DNA of 64,000 bases, taken from an uncultured bacterium (GTDB lineage Bacteria; Margulisbacteria; Marinamargulisbacteria; SXXA01). Below are positions 55,734 to 64,000 of the stretch, one piece after another. A program made the translations under genes and the position numbers. Within the stretch, counting starts at the first letter, position 1, and each line of letters starts with the position of its first letter. The notes beneath the pieces were generated by a model that was given only the letters and a program-made list of their open reading frames with translations, was not told the DNA's origin and did no database searches. Where the stretch lies: contig CAIPHK010000040.1 in the NCBI GenBank assembly GCA_903864835.1, forward strand, positions 1 to 64,000, written 5' to 3'.

Positions 55734-57743
55734 ATGATTTCCCATATTCGCGTATTTTGGTTGATCGGGGTGCTCTGCATCCTAACTGCTATACCCACCC
55801 ACGCAGGCCTTGGCTATGCGAGAGTCCCCATAACGCGAGGAAGCAACGTGCCATCCATCCCTACCTCCTACGAAGGTCTTGTACGCGCCCCGGAATTTCC
55901 GACTGACTTGGACTGGATCAATACCGCTTCCCCACTACGAATTGGCGACCTAAAAGGAAAGTTTGTCCTTTTGGATTTTTGGACATACTGCTGCATCAAT
56001 TGCATGCATGTACTCCCCGATCTCAAACGACTGGAAGCCAAATACCCCAACGAATTAGTCGTCATCGGTGTTCATAGTGCTAAATTTAGTAACGAAAAAG
56101 ACTCCTCGGCCATCCAAAATGCCGTCCGTCGGTATCAAATCGACCACCCTGTCGTTAACGACCGTTCATTTCAAGTTTGGTCCAGCTATGGGGTCAAAGC
56201 GTGGCCCACCACCGTATTGATTAACCCTAACGGCTATATTATCTCCCAAGACAGCGGGGAGAAGGTATTCGACCCCATCGATAAAGCCCTGGCTGCCGCG
56301 ATCCCTTACTTCGCCGATAAAGGGCAACTCAATGGTCAGGTCAAGCGAAAAACAATGGCAACGGTAACTGCATCGGCATTGTCATTTCCGGGGAAAATAT
56401 CGGCAGACCCCTCGAGGCACCGGCTGATCGTCAGCGATACGAATCACCATCGGATTTTGATTATGGACCCCACCGGTCGAGTGCTTAGCGTGATCGGAAG
56501 TGGCCGACGGGGATATGAAGACGGATCCTTTACCACGGCATCGTTTGCCCATCCACAGGGAACCGTCGTCGTTGGGACTAAAATATACGTCGCAGATACG
56601 GAAAACCATGCCATCCGGGTCATTGATATTACTAAAAAAACAGTCACTACCCTCGCCGGCACCGGTGAACAAGCACGCACGTTTAATGTGCCGGGATCAG
56701 GGACAACGGTGGCACTCAATAGCCCCTGGGACATTGCCTTTGTTAAGGGTGCGCTGTACGTCGCGATGGCGGGATCTCATCAGATATGGGTGATTAATAC
56801 TGACACGCAAAGCGCTCGGCCTTACGCGGGAAGTGGTCGTGAGGGCCTTCAAGACGGCCCCCTGACCGTCGCCATGTTAGCCCAACCCAGCGGGCTCGCG
56901 ACGGATGGAAAAGATATTTTTGTTGCGGACTCCGAAGTGAGTGGGATCCGAAAGGTGGGCATTTCCGATGTCCCATTTGTTGAAACAATTATTGGACACG
57001 GGTTGTTTGATTTTGGAGATAAAGACGGCGCGGTCTCAGCGGCACAACTCCAGCACGCTCTGGGCCTCTCGATGACCAAGACCGCCCTGTATGTCGCTGA
57101 CAGTTATAACCACAAAATCAAGCAAATCACTCTGGAAAAGGGCCAAATCAAAACCATCGCCGGAACCGGGAAATCGGGATTGGCGGATGGGAAATCAACC
57201 CACGCCTTGTTCAACGAGCCCGGCGGACTCTGTGTTTTGGACGGATTAATCTACGTCGCGGATACTAACAACCACGCCATACGGCGACTCAACCAAACCA
57301 AAGGCACCGTTGAATCCATCACAGTAAAAATCCCCGCATCCGCACCCGCCCGCAGTATCGATGGCGTGACCGTCCTCCGACTCCCCCTCCAAGTCATATC
57401 CGATGGCCCCGTCCACCTCACATTTGGGTTCAGTCTCCCCAAGGGGCTCCACTTAAACACGGCGGCCCCCAATGCAATCCAGCTCGGGGGAACCTCGCCG
57501 TCCATTATGGCCGACGCCACCGCGATTGCCGCAAATTGGCCCTCGATTCGCACATCCCCACCCCATTATATGCTGATTGATGACACCCAACCCGTCTTCG
57601 GCGAATGGGAATTCGAAATCACTTTGTACACATGCACCGACGACAAAGGCACCTGCAACCTGTCACGACTCATCGTTAATATACCCTATCAAGTTACCGC
57701 CACTGGGTCCCGGACGGCGAAAGTCACAATTCCCATTAATTAG
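55734..57743 (+). CDS. Exported thioredoxin-like NHL-repeat protein (NHLRC2-like)
   Basis: 669 residues from ATG 55734. Upstream in-frame codons back to 55563 merely read the antisense of tRNA-Pro (GATGFEPATTCSQNR), a classic false extension. Signal peptide (FWLIGVLCILTAIPTHAG), TlpA-like thioredoxin domain (about 45-175) with DFWTYCCINCMHVLPDL, then a six-bladed NHL propeller (repeated VADTENHAIRVID / VADSYNHKIKQI / VADTNNHAIRRLN) and a beta-sandwich end. Likely periplasmic; partner unknown. No Shine-Dalgarno; TACGAT lies 7 nt before the ATG. Confidence 0.9.
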   Translation: MISHIRVFWLIGVLCILTAIPTHAGLGYARVPITRGSNVPSIPTSYEGLVRAPEFPTDLDWINTASPLRIGDLKGKFVLLDFWTYCCINCMHVLPDLKRLEAKYPNELVVIGVHSAKFSNEKDSSAIQNAVRRYQIDHPVVNDRSFQVWSSYGVKAWPTTVLINPNGYIISQDSGEKVFDPIDKALAAAIPYFADKGQLNGQVKRKTMATVTASALSFPGKISADPSRHRLIVSDTNHHRILIMDPTGRVLSVIGSGRRGYEDGSFTTASFAHPQGTVVVGTKIYVADTENHAIRVIDITKKTVTTLAGTGEQARTFNVPGSGTTVALNSPWDIAFVKGALYVAMAGSHQIWVINTDTQSARPYAGSGREGLQDGPLTVAMLAQPSGLATDGKDIFVADSEVSGIRKVGISDVPFVETIIGHGLFDFGDKDGAVSAAQLQHALGLSMTKTALYVADSYNHKIKQITLEKGQIKTIAGTGKSGLADGKSTHALFNEPGGLCVLDGLIYVADTNNHAIRRLNQTKGTVESITVKIPASAPARSIDGVTVLRLPLQVISDGPVHLTFGFSLPKGLHLNTAAPNAIQLGGTSPSIMADATAIAANWPSIRTSPPHYMLIDDTQPVFGEWEFEITLYTCTDDKGTCNLSRLIVNIPYQVTATGSRTAKVTIPIN

Positions 57744-57750
57744 TTGGGCA

Positions 57751-58728
57751 TTACCCCACCAAATCAGGCCAATCCACGACCGTCGGGGGTTTATGTCTCT
57801 TTTTTTCGAAACATAACGTGCTCAACACTTTTGTGGGTTCCGAATCGATGTACTTCTGCCGTCCATGTTCGTCAATCCACGCCATTTCACCCTGTCGGGA
57901 TGCCTTAGGCACCGATAACATATCCAATATCGGATTAAATTCCCCAAACGCGTCCTCTGTTATCTCTTGAACTACGGGACCTTCGAGAACAGGCGGCAAT
58001 TCCTCCTCCAACCGTACAATCGTAGGCGGGGTATCAGCCATTTGCGGCAGTGCCTCGTCATCAAGGGATGATTCCTCTATCCAATCATCATGAGCGGCAC
58101 GCGCAAATTCCAATAATTGCGGGACCGGCAACTCGTCCCGATCCGTCAGCGTCGGCCTAAAGCAGGACATGAGCAAGGTCATCGACGCGCATAGTCGATC
58201 CCGTTTAATAACGTCTCGGTCCACGGATTGCACGTCGTGGGTATGTAATTCCACCACCTGTTGACTGTAGTCAGTTAACGCCGTCGCCGCTAACCGAAGA
58301 ATTTGGGATGCAAACGGCCAATCCCCTAATTCCGCTTGGACCCGGGTGTGGTCCTTCGAAAAATAGAGACCCGTGACAACGTCACTCCCTGAATCGATCA
58401 GCAATTCGATATCCCTAGCCACCTTATTGAGATAGTCTAATGTGCAGGGGTTGTCATTAAAAATAGCTACGCCAGAATCAAACCCCAGTACAAACACGGT
58501 CCCTTTATCATTATCTCGAACGAAAATATCGGTAACGGACACTCGGATATCCCACCGAACTTCGTCTTGAATTTCGACCTCCAACACATCCACTTGAACC
58601 AACTCCAAATAGCCTCGAAGACCGGAGAACCAAAACGACGGCATCACATTGGAGTCGGGAAGCGTCGTCCGATCCACCGGAAATGCCGCTTTAAGTAATG
58701 CTAAATATCGTTCTCCGGGTGAAGTCAT
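57751..58728 (-). CDS. Unknown conserved-looking cytosolic protein
   Basis: 325 residues, acidic, no signal peptide or membrane helix. N-terminal half is alpha/beta (YLELVQVDVLEVEIQDEVRWD, FVLGFDSGVAIF); a central helical part (LAATALTDYSQQVVEL) and an acidic Pro-rich linker (RLEEELPPVLEGPVVQE) lead to a basic C-terminus. No family recognised. 29 nt downstream of lpxB, so possibly in the lipid A operon; its stop is 7 nt from the convergent gene. Confidence 0.6.
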   Translation of the reverse strand: MTSPGERYLALLKAAFPVDRTTLPDSNVMPSFWFSGLRGYLELVQVDVLEVEIQDEVRWDIRVSVTDIFVRDNDKGTVFVLGFDSGVAIFNDNPCTLDYLNKVARDIELLIDSGSDVVTGLYFSKDHTRVQAELGDWPFASQILRLAATALTDYSQQVVELHTHDVQSVDRDVIKRDRLCASMTLLMSCFRPTLTDRDELPVPQLLEFARAAHDDWIEESSLDDEALPQMADTPPTIVRLEEELPPVLEGPVVQEITEDAFGEFNPILDMLSVPKASRQGEMAWIDEHGRQKYIDSEPTKVLSTLCFEKKRHKPPTVVDWPDLVG

Positions 58729-58757
58729 GTTCCGACTATTCCCGAAAGATTTTTGAG

Positions 58758-59945
58758 TTAAACCCCGATGGACTGGGGTCCGTTAGATGGGGTAATCCAA
58801 GACACAATCTGCGACACCACGGAGGACGTCGATTCCCCTCGAAGAATATTGATTAACTCCGAATAATGGGTTTGTTGCAGTTCCTGAGACTCCGGACGAA
58901 GGTGGTGACATACTGCATCGGCTATGGGAATCGGTTGAATGCCCGATTGCATAAATTCAGGGACCACCTGACGTCCCGCAACCAGATTAGGAAGTCCACA
59001 AAACGGAATTTTGATCCGAAGAACCCGGGTTGCGAGCCAATACGACAGCGGCGACAAGGCCCCAAGCACGATCATCGGCACCCGGTTAAGTACTAACTCC
59101 AGGGTCATGGTCCCCGTTGCACAAATGGCAAAATCGAGTGCCGCCATCTGCTCCGCAGTCAGGGGAGGGGCCACCGTCACCGACGACAGCTGACACCTCG
59201 TCAATTCTTGATCCACCCAGGATCTAAATTCATCTCTGGCCATAGGAATTACAAATTCAAATCGCGGGGACCGTTCCGCAAGCACCGCCGCCGCCTCAAT
59301 CGTGGGCCTCAAGAGCAACTTGAGTTCGGAGGCCCGTGACCCCGGGAATAGTCCCACCCGAATGGGTCGGTCCGTCCCGTCATTCAAATGGGGCCGTTGG
59401 ACCCCAGCCGGAAGCGGCGGCATCAAGTCAACCAAGGGATTTCCAAAATACGCAGTAGTCGCCCCGATCGATTGATAGAGCTTGTATTCTCCAGGGAAAA
59501 TCGTGACTATTTTATCGGAATAATGCGCAATTTTTTTGGCCGCCCGACGATCATTCCAAATCCAAAAATTTGGAGTAATCACGGTAGTAATCGGAATTTT
59601 ATTTTTTTTTAATCGCCGTGCAATCTCAAAATTATAATGGGGGAAATCCACAATAATCGCCTGACGAACCGGAGATTCGGCCACCGCCGTCTCCATCACG
59701 TCGAACACCTTAAATATGGAGCGCATGTTCGTCATCGACCGGACCCCGACCGACGTAAACCCGGTACAATCCCCTAAAAATCGATCGGCCATACCATGGA
59801 GCAGCGGCCCCCCAATCGCCATAATTTCAACCGGCCCCGCGTTCCGAAGCTCAGACACCAGCGCCGCCGCATACCGATCCCCAGACAATTCGCCGGCGAT
59901 GACCAGCAGGCGTTCGGGATTAGGCATCATCTCCCGATGGTGCAT
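58758..59945 (-). CDS. lpxB: Lipid-A-disaccharide synthase
   Basis: 395 residues from ATG 59945; ATGs at 59930 and 59927 are equally possible. GT19 enzyme joining UDP-diacyl-GlcN and lipid X at the inner membrane. LLVIAGELSGDRYAAALV, GFTSVGVRSM, IIVDFPHYNFEIARR, GLFPGSRASELKLLL, ICATGTMTLELVLNRVPMIV. Overlaps the 3' end of fabZ-lpxA. Confidence 0.95.
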   Translation of the reverse strand: MHHREMMPNPERLLVIAGELSGDRYAAALVSELRNAGPVEIMAIGGPLLHGMADRFLGDCTGFTSVGVRSMTNMRSIFKVFDVMETAVAESPVRQAIIVDFPHYNFEIARRLKKNKIPITTVITPNFWIWNDRRAAKKIAHYSDKIVTIFPGEYKLYQSIGATTAYFGNPLVDLMPPLPAGVQRPHLNDGTDRPIRVGLFPGSRASELKLLLRPTIEAAAVLAERSPRFEFVIPMARDEFRSWVDQELTRCQLSSVTVAPPLTAEQMAALDFAICATGTMTLELVLNRVPMIVLGALSPLSYWLATRVLRIKIPFCGLPNLVAGRQVVPEFMQSGIQPIPIADAVCHHLRPESQELQQTHYSELINILRGESTSSVVSQIVSWITPSNGPQSIGV

Positions 59946-61161
59946 CGTCGGGTGCCCGTTTTAAAATCCCTCTAGGGGAATCGGTTTTTAAAAAGTCGAC
60001 CAAATGGGTGGCCTCCGGCGATTGAAACCGAATGGTCTCCAATTCCGCCAAGGCTTGGGACGCATTCCGTCCTGACTGATAATAGATACGGTGAATATTT
60101 CGCACTTCGGTAATGGTCTCTCGGGATAGGCCTCCCCGTCGCATGCCTACCAAATTTAACGTACGAATAATCGCCGGGTTACCTTCGCACAACATATACG
60201 GAGGGACATCCTGAGGAAGTCGCGTGTAGGCCCCCACCATCGCTCCGGTCCCAATACGCGTAAATTGATGAATTCCGGTCATCCCACCAATCACCGCGCG
60301 GTCCGCAATTTCACAATGCCCGGCAATATTCACCTGATTAACAATGGTAACAAAGTTCCCCACTTTGCAATTATGCGCTATATGCGATGCCGTCAGAATG
60401 AGATTGTCTGACCCAATTTCAGTCGTTTCATTTTTACCGGTGGCCCGATTGATGGTGACATATTCCCGAATAATATTGCGATCTCCGATGACGACCCAAG
60501 ACCGTTCCCCTTTGTACTTTCCGTCTTGGGGATCCGAGCCCAACACACAGCCAAAATGAATGTGATTGTCCGCTCCAATACGGGTCCATTTTTCGACCAA
60601 GACATTGGCTTCGATTTTAGTCCGATCCCCCACAATTACGTGTTCACCAATAATGACATTGGGCCCGATTTCGACATCTTTTCCCAAGATAACCGTGGAA
60701 TGCACCGACGCGGTCGAATGAATTTGGGGACGGGAAGGGACCACCGATAGATTAAATACAAAGGTGCCTTCCACGACCAAGCGACCGTCCACAAATGCAT
60801 TTCCCGACATTTTAACAAATTGATCGCGAATATTGAGAATATCCATCTCTAACCGGATTTGATCTCCGGGGCGGACGGGCGCTCGGAATTTGACCTTATC
60901 CATCGATGCAAAAAGGGGAAGACGTCCCCGAAATTCAGAGTCGCTCATCAACCCAACGTACCCGGTTTGCGCCAAGGCTTCGAGGATAAGCGTGCCCGGC
61001 ATAATCGGATCCTGTTCAAAATGTCCGCTGAAAAACGGTTCATTGGCGGTGACGTTTTTGACTCCAACGATCCGCACTCGGGGATCATGCTGGATGATCC
61101 GGTCGACCAGGAGCATGGGATAACGATGAGGGATGATGCCTTTGATTTCTACGATGTCCAT
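59920..61161 (-). CDS. FabZ-LpxA fusion: 3-hydroxyacyl-ACP dehydratase / UDP-GlcNAc O-acyltransferase
   Basis: 413 residues from ATG 61161, chosen because the FabZ fold begins there and a promoter sits 10 nt upstream. Residues 1-145: hot-dog dehydratase with IIPHRYPMLLVDRI (catalytic His) and PGTLILEALAQTG (Glu). Residues ~150-413: left-handed beta-helix acyltransferase with hexapeptide repeats, catalytic His in TASHIAHNCKVG, GMTGIHQF, and helical C-terminus. Both enzymes compete for the same 3-hydroxyacyl-ACP, so fusion would balance membrane and lipid A supply. The genes are usually separate neighbours; the better-known fusion is LpxC-FabZ. Confidence 0.94.
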   Translation of the reverse strand: MDIVEIKGIIPHRYPMLLVDRIIQHDPRVRIVGVKNVTANEPFFSGHFEQDPIMPGTLILEALAQTGYVGLMSDSEFRGRLPLFASMDKVKFRAPVRPGDQIRLEMDILNIRDQFVKMSGNAFVDGRLVVEGTFVFNLSVVPSRPQIHSTASVHSTVILGKDVEIGPNVIIGEHVIVGDRTKIEANVLVEKWTRIGADNHIHFGCVLGSDPQDGKYKGERSWVVIGDRNIIREYVTINRATGKNETTEIGSDNLILTASHIAHNCKVGNFVTIVNQVNIAGHCEIADRAVIGGMTGIHQFTRIGTGAMVGAYTRLPQDVPPYMLCEGNPAIIRTLNLVGMRRGGLSRETITEVRNIHRIYYQSGRNASQALAELETIRFQSPEATHLVDFLKTDSPRGILKRAPDDAPSGDDA

Positions 61162-61171
61162 AATAGTCCAT

Positions 61172-61200
61172 ATTGTGCGGGAAATAATGTGTACTGGCAA
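61172..61200 (-). promoter_or_regulatory. Putative promoter of fabZ-lpxA (leaderless layout)
   Basis: Minus strand TTGCCA (61195-61200), 17-bp spacer, CACAAT (61172-61177), then 10 nt to the ATG and no Shine-Dalgarno. Confidence 0.55.
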
Positions 61201-61241
61201 TTCCACTGACGTTTCAAAGGTGTCCTAAAAATGTGCATAAA

Positions 61242-61309
61242 ATCAATTTTTGCTATGCCAAAAATATACACAAATATCAATTGAACTATGCCAATAATAT
61301 ACATACAAT
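61242..61309 (+). promoter_or_regulatory. Promoter with 33-bp direct repeats upstream of second ATPase gene
   Basis: Two imperfect repeats (ATCAATT...CTATGCCAA.AATATACA) start at 61242 and 61276, CTATGCC boxes 33 bp apart, i.e. on the same helix face. The second contains a promoter: TTGAAC (61281-61286), 17 bp, TACAAT (61304-61309), 10 nt before the ATG. Likely operator/autoregulatory site. Confidence 0.6.
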
Positions 61310-61319
61310 AGAAAAATAA

Positions 61320-62654
61320 ATGAAACGATCCGCAGAAAAAAAGCTCAACTCATGGAAAATAGACCCCTCTCGAAAGCCCTTAATATTAAGAGGCGCTCGA
61401 CAGGTAGGAAAAACCTATCTCATCAAAGAGTTTGGTAAGACCTTCGATCAATTGGTCACTATTAATTTTGAGGAGACCCCCTCTGCACGAAGCGTGTTTG
61501 ATAAGGATCTCGATCCCCATCGGATTTTAAGGGATCTATCCATTATTGTCCGCAAGGAAATAGTACCGGGAAAAACTCTTTTATTTTTGGATGAATCCCA
61601 AATAGTTCCCAACGCCATCACTGCTCTACGCTATTTTTATGAACACATCCCCGATCTTCATGTTATTGCGGCCGGATCGTTAATTGATTTTGCATTGGCA
61701 TCTGTCGGCATCCCTGTCGGGCGTGTCTCATTCTTATATCTCTATCCCATGTCGTTTTTGGAATATCTCACTGCGACTGGCCAGCAATTTCTTGTTGCAC
61801 TCATCGTCGATTTTAAACTGGGCCAAGAATTCCCGCTGATTGCCCATACACAACTACTGTCTGAATTGGCCGTCTATATGGCCGTCGGGGGAATGCCGGA
61901 GGCCATCAATACATGGATTTACACCCAGAATATTCGCGCTTGCCAACGTGTTCATACCAATATTATTGAGGCATACCGACAAGATTTCGAAAAATATGTC
62001 ACTCAATACCAATTGAAATACGCCAATATCATATTCAATAGCATTCCGAGTCTACTTTCCCATAAAATAAAATATGCCAATATTTCAGATCACTATAAAT
62101 CACGAGAACTATCGCCCTGTTTTGATTTATTGGCAAAAGCAGGTGTTATTCATCCGGTTTACCATTCATCATCCGACCGCCCACCGATTGGGGCTGGGAT
62201 AAACCCTAAGCAATTCAAGGCCATCTTGATGGACATCGCCCTCACTCAATCGATGTTAAAACTGGATCTCGGAGAATGGATTTTAAATCCTGATCGAGCA
62301 ATCAGTAACAAAGGCCCGATCGTAGAAGCGTTTGTCGGTCAGGAGCTCCTCGCTTATGCCAACTCCGAAGTCAAAACCGAGCTGTTCTATTGGCATCGAG
62401 AAACCCCGGGAAGCCAAGCTGAAATTGATTACCTTGTTCAAAAAGGGAACCAAGTCATTCCCATTGAAGTAAAGAGTGGAAAAACCGGCGGCCTTAAAAG
62501 TTTGGTGGATTATATTAAAATCAAAAATATAGAAACAAAAGGAATCCACTTTTCGACTCGGGAATATCAAGAAAACCCTCTTTATACATCCATGCCATTG
62601 TATTTTGTTTCCAAGTTAGCGGAACGCGAGAGTTTTGATACACTGGTCGACTAA
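61320..62654 (+). CDS. AAA_14/DUF4143 ATP-binding protein, copy 2
   Basis: 444 residues. P-loop LILRGARQVGKTYLIKEF, Walker B TLLFLDESQIVPNAI, sensor HVIAAGSLIDFAL, AVGGMPEAINTW, and a C-terminal nuclease-like part (PGSQAEIDYLVQKGNQVIPIEVKSG with Glu-Asp-Glu-Lys). Same broad family as 40703 but clearly a different subgroup. No Shine-Dalgarno; start taken at the ATG 10 nt past the -10 box. Accessory gene between lipid A and sugar-phosphate genes. Confidence 0.9.
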   Translation: MKRSAEKKLNSWKIDPSRKPLILRGARQVGKTYLIKEFGKTFDQLVTINFEETPSARSVFDKDLDPHRILRDLSIIVRKEIVPGKTLLFLDESQIVPNAITALRYFYEHIPDLHVIAAGSLIDFALASVGIPVGRVSFLYLYPMSFLEYLTATGQQFLVALIVDFKLGQEFPLIAHTQLLSELAVYMAVGGMPEAINTWIYTQNIRACQRVHTNIIEAYRQDFEKYVTQYQLKYANIIFNSIPSLLSHKIKYANISDHYKSRELSPCFDLLAKAGVIHPVYHSSSDRPPIGAGINPKQFKAILMDIALTQSMLKLDLGEWILNPDRAISNKGPIVEAFVGQELLAYANSEVKTELFYWHRETPGSQAEIDYLVQKGNQVIPIEVKSGKTGGLKSLVDYIKIKNIETKGIHFSTREYQENPLYTSMPLYFVSKLAERESFDTLVD

Positions 62655-62708
62655 TAAGATTTAAATTTTTGAGACGGGTATGCCGTTTTCATCTTTCAAG
62701 AGGTTATT

Positions 62709-63350
62709 ATGAAATTTTTTATCGATACCGCTGATGTTTCCGCGATCAAAAAAGCCCACGAAATGGGTCTTGTGGACGGCGTAACAACGAATCCATCACT
62801 GATCAAAAAAGCAGGCCGCGACCACGAACAAACGATTCGCGAAATTAGCGCATTGGTTCCTGGACCTATTTCCGTTGAAACATTGAGCGATACCGCGGAA
62901 GGCATGATCAAAGAGGCCGATACCTATATCACATGGGGATCGAACATCGTTATTAAAGTGGTGATGACCCCTGAGGGAATGAAAGCCGTTCGAGCGCTAT
63001 CTGCACGGGGAATCAAAACCAACGTCACCCTTATTTTTTCGCCATTACAAGCGTTGATCGCGGCCAAGTCCGGCGCGACTTATGTCAGCCCGTTTGTCGG
63101 TCGTTTGGATGATATTAGTCACCAAGGCATGGAGCTGATCACCCAAATTCGCCAGATTTTTGATAATTACGACATTGAAACCGAAATTTTAGCAGCCAGT
63201 ATTCGCCACCCACTTCACATGTTGGATTCGGCGATGGTTGGCGCCGATGTGGCAACGGTCCCTCCAGAAACTTTGATGCAGATCTTTAAACATCCACTGA
63301 CGGAAAGTGGCATTGCAAAGTTTATGGAAGACGCGAAGGCGTGGGTGTAA
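62709..63350 (+). CDS. Transaldolase-family protein (TalC/FSA-like)
   Basis: 213 residues, the short class. [23 protein letters not shown], Schiff-base Lys in [12 protein letters not shown] (usual Pro replaced by Val), [29 protein letters not shown]. Could be transaldolase or fructose-6-phosphate aldolase; sequence alone does not decide. AAGAGG Shine-Dalgarno. Confidence 0.93.
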   Translation: MKFFIDTADVSAIKKAHEMGLVDGVTTNPSLIKKAGRDHEQTIREISALVPGPISVETLSDTAEGMIKEADTYITWGSNIVIKVVMTPEGMKAVRALSARGIKTNVTLIFSPLQALIAAKSGATYVSPFVGRLDDISHQGMELITQIRQIFDNYDIETEILAASIRHPLHMLDSAMVGADVATVPPETLMQIFKHPLTESGIAKFMEDAKAWV

Positions 63351-63368
63351 GGGTCATCTCCCCCGCCC

Positions 63369-64000
63369 GTGATTAGCATACTGATACCGACCTATAATCG
63401 TGTCAGTCTCTTAGCCGAAACGATCGGGTCGGCGTTGTCTCAAACACGCTCTGATCTCGAAATTGTCGTTGTCGATAATTGTAGTACCGATACGACATGG
63501 GACTACTTGCAGCAACTGGCAACCCAGCACTCTTGTATTCGCATATTTAGAAACGGCTCCAATTTCGGACCGGTCCGAAATTGGAGCCGTTGTGTTGATG
63601 AAGCCCGGGGTCAGTATGCAAAAATACTATGGTCTGACGACATTATGGACGCTCATTTTCTTGAAAAAACGATTCCGCTCTTAGAAACTCACGCCGACAT
63701 CGGGTTTGTCTATTCTAATTATTCCTCGTTTACCGACCACCCAAAAGACTCCGACGCTCAGACCGACTTTGGCCCATCCGGCATATTTCCAACGAATGCC
63801 TATATTCTAAAAAACTTCACAGGTTCCCCAACGCCCGTTTCTCCTGGAAATGCGGTCTTTAGACTGGATGATTTAAAGAAAAGTCTGCTAGTGGATATCC
63901 CTAATAAAGTCGGTAGTGATTTCGCCACACACGCCATCGGAAATGATCTGTTAATTTACTTACTGACCGCGTCAAAATATCCCAAATATGCAGTCATCGC
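63369..64000 (+). CDS. Glycosyltransferase family 2 (3' end outside window)
   Basis: At least 210 residues, GTG start at 63369. ISILIPTYNRVSLLAETI, LEIVVVDNCSTDTT, then NFGPVRNWSRCVDEARGQYAKILWSDD (split: NFGPVRNWSRC, WSDDIMD), the nucleotide-sugar and metal-binding parts of a GT-A fold. Envelope or capsule glycan synthesis is likely. Contains a 40-bp perfect palindrome at 63552-63591. Start has no clear Shine-Dalgarno. Confidence 0.88.
   Translation, partial: MISILIPTYNRVSLLAETIGSALSQTRSDLEIVVVDNCSTDTTWDYLQQLATQHSCIRIFRNGSNFGPVRNWSRCVDEARGQYAKILWSDDIMDAHFLEKTIPLLETHADIGFVYSNYSSFTDHPKDSDAQTDFGPSGIFPTNAYILKNFTGSPTPVSPGNAVFRLDDLKKSLLVDIPNKVGSDFATHAIGNDLLIYLLTASKYPKYAVI
63552..63591. repeat. 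40-bp perfect palindrome inside glycosyltransferase gene
   Basis: Arms 63552-63571 and 63572-63591 are exact reverse complements with no loop (centre GGACC|GGTCC; ends AACGGCTCC / GGAGCCGTT). It encodes the conserved NFGPVRNWSR region. Confidence 0.95.

Overview
The window looks like chromosome from an uncultured diderm (Gram-negative-type) bacterium of moderate GC content. Outer-membrane lipid A genes (a FabZ-LpxA fusion and lpxB), an Amj-type lipid II flippase, FlaA1/CapD-type sugar dehydratase, and HrcA/CIRCE-type heat-shock control of groESL are all present. No rRNA, ribosomal operon or other marker fixes the phylum. The mix would suit a deep-branching lineage such as Margulisbacteria, but that is only a guess.

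Layout. 1-5.0 kb (minus): partial FAD oxidoreductase, polyprenyl-phosphate glycosyltransferase, ligA, amj. 5.0-10.7 kb (plus): pyrH-frr-uppS-cdsA-dxr-dprA-pgeF, a translation/envelope precursor operon whose promoter shares its -35 box with the divergent amj promoter. 10.7-20.7 kb (plus): a broken gene, then a tightly packed run of nine genes: lipoprotein, exported papain-fold hydrolase, exported propeller-like protein, acyl carrier protein, MBOAT-like membrane protein, small membrane protein, receiver-only response regulator, alpha-oxoamine synthase and a multi-TM histidine kinase. It ends at a strong bidirectional terminator. 20.8-22.9 kb: groEL/groES with promoter and perfect CIRCE. 23-32.4 kb: ORF6N protein, tlyA, then the minus-strand rpmF-plsX-fabH-fabD-fabG-acpP-fabF-rnhB-yraN operon and glnA.

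32.6-36.1 kb: three unknown plus-strand genes with Ser/Pro-rich low-complexity proteins and an EEP-family phosphodiesterase. 36.2-45.3 kb (minus): aroQ-aroB-hisC-ABC-F, a DUF4143-type ATPase, an Rrf2 regulator fused translationally to gcvP. 45.4-50.2 kb (minus): a 1512-residue coiled-coil protein with three internal repeats, preceded by a 93-residue partner. 50.3-57.7 kb (plus): capD-like dehydratase, small EamA/SMR-like membrane proteins with a recently broken duplicate, aspartate aminotransferase, YlqF GTPase, tRNA-Pro (minus), and an exported thioredoxin-NHL protein. 57.8-61.2 kb (minus): unknown gene, lpxB, fabZ-lpxA. 61.3-64 kb (plus): second DUF4143-type ATPase, transaldolase, partial glycosyltransferase.

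Most interesting signals: (1) the ACP/MBOAT/oxoamine-synthase/two-component operon, laid out like an Lqs/Cqs autoinducer locus but with extra acyl-transfer and secreted parts; (2) a two-copy dispersed ~85-107 bp giant hairpin whose arms differ in a mostly compensatory way, each copy carrying the stop codon of a minus-strand gene; (3) a 40-bp perfect palindrome inside a glycosyltransferase gene; (4) several promoters placed so close to the start codon that the mRNAs should be leaderless; (5) triplicated domains in the giant coiled-coil protein.
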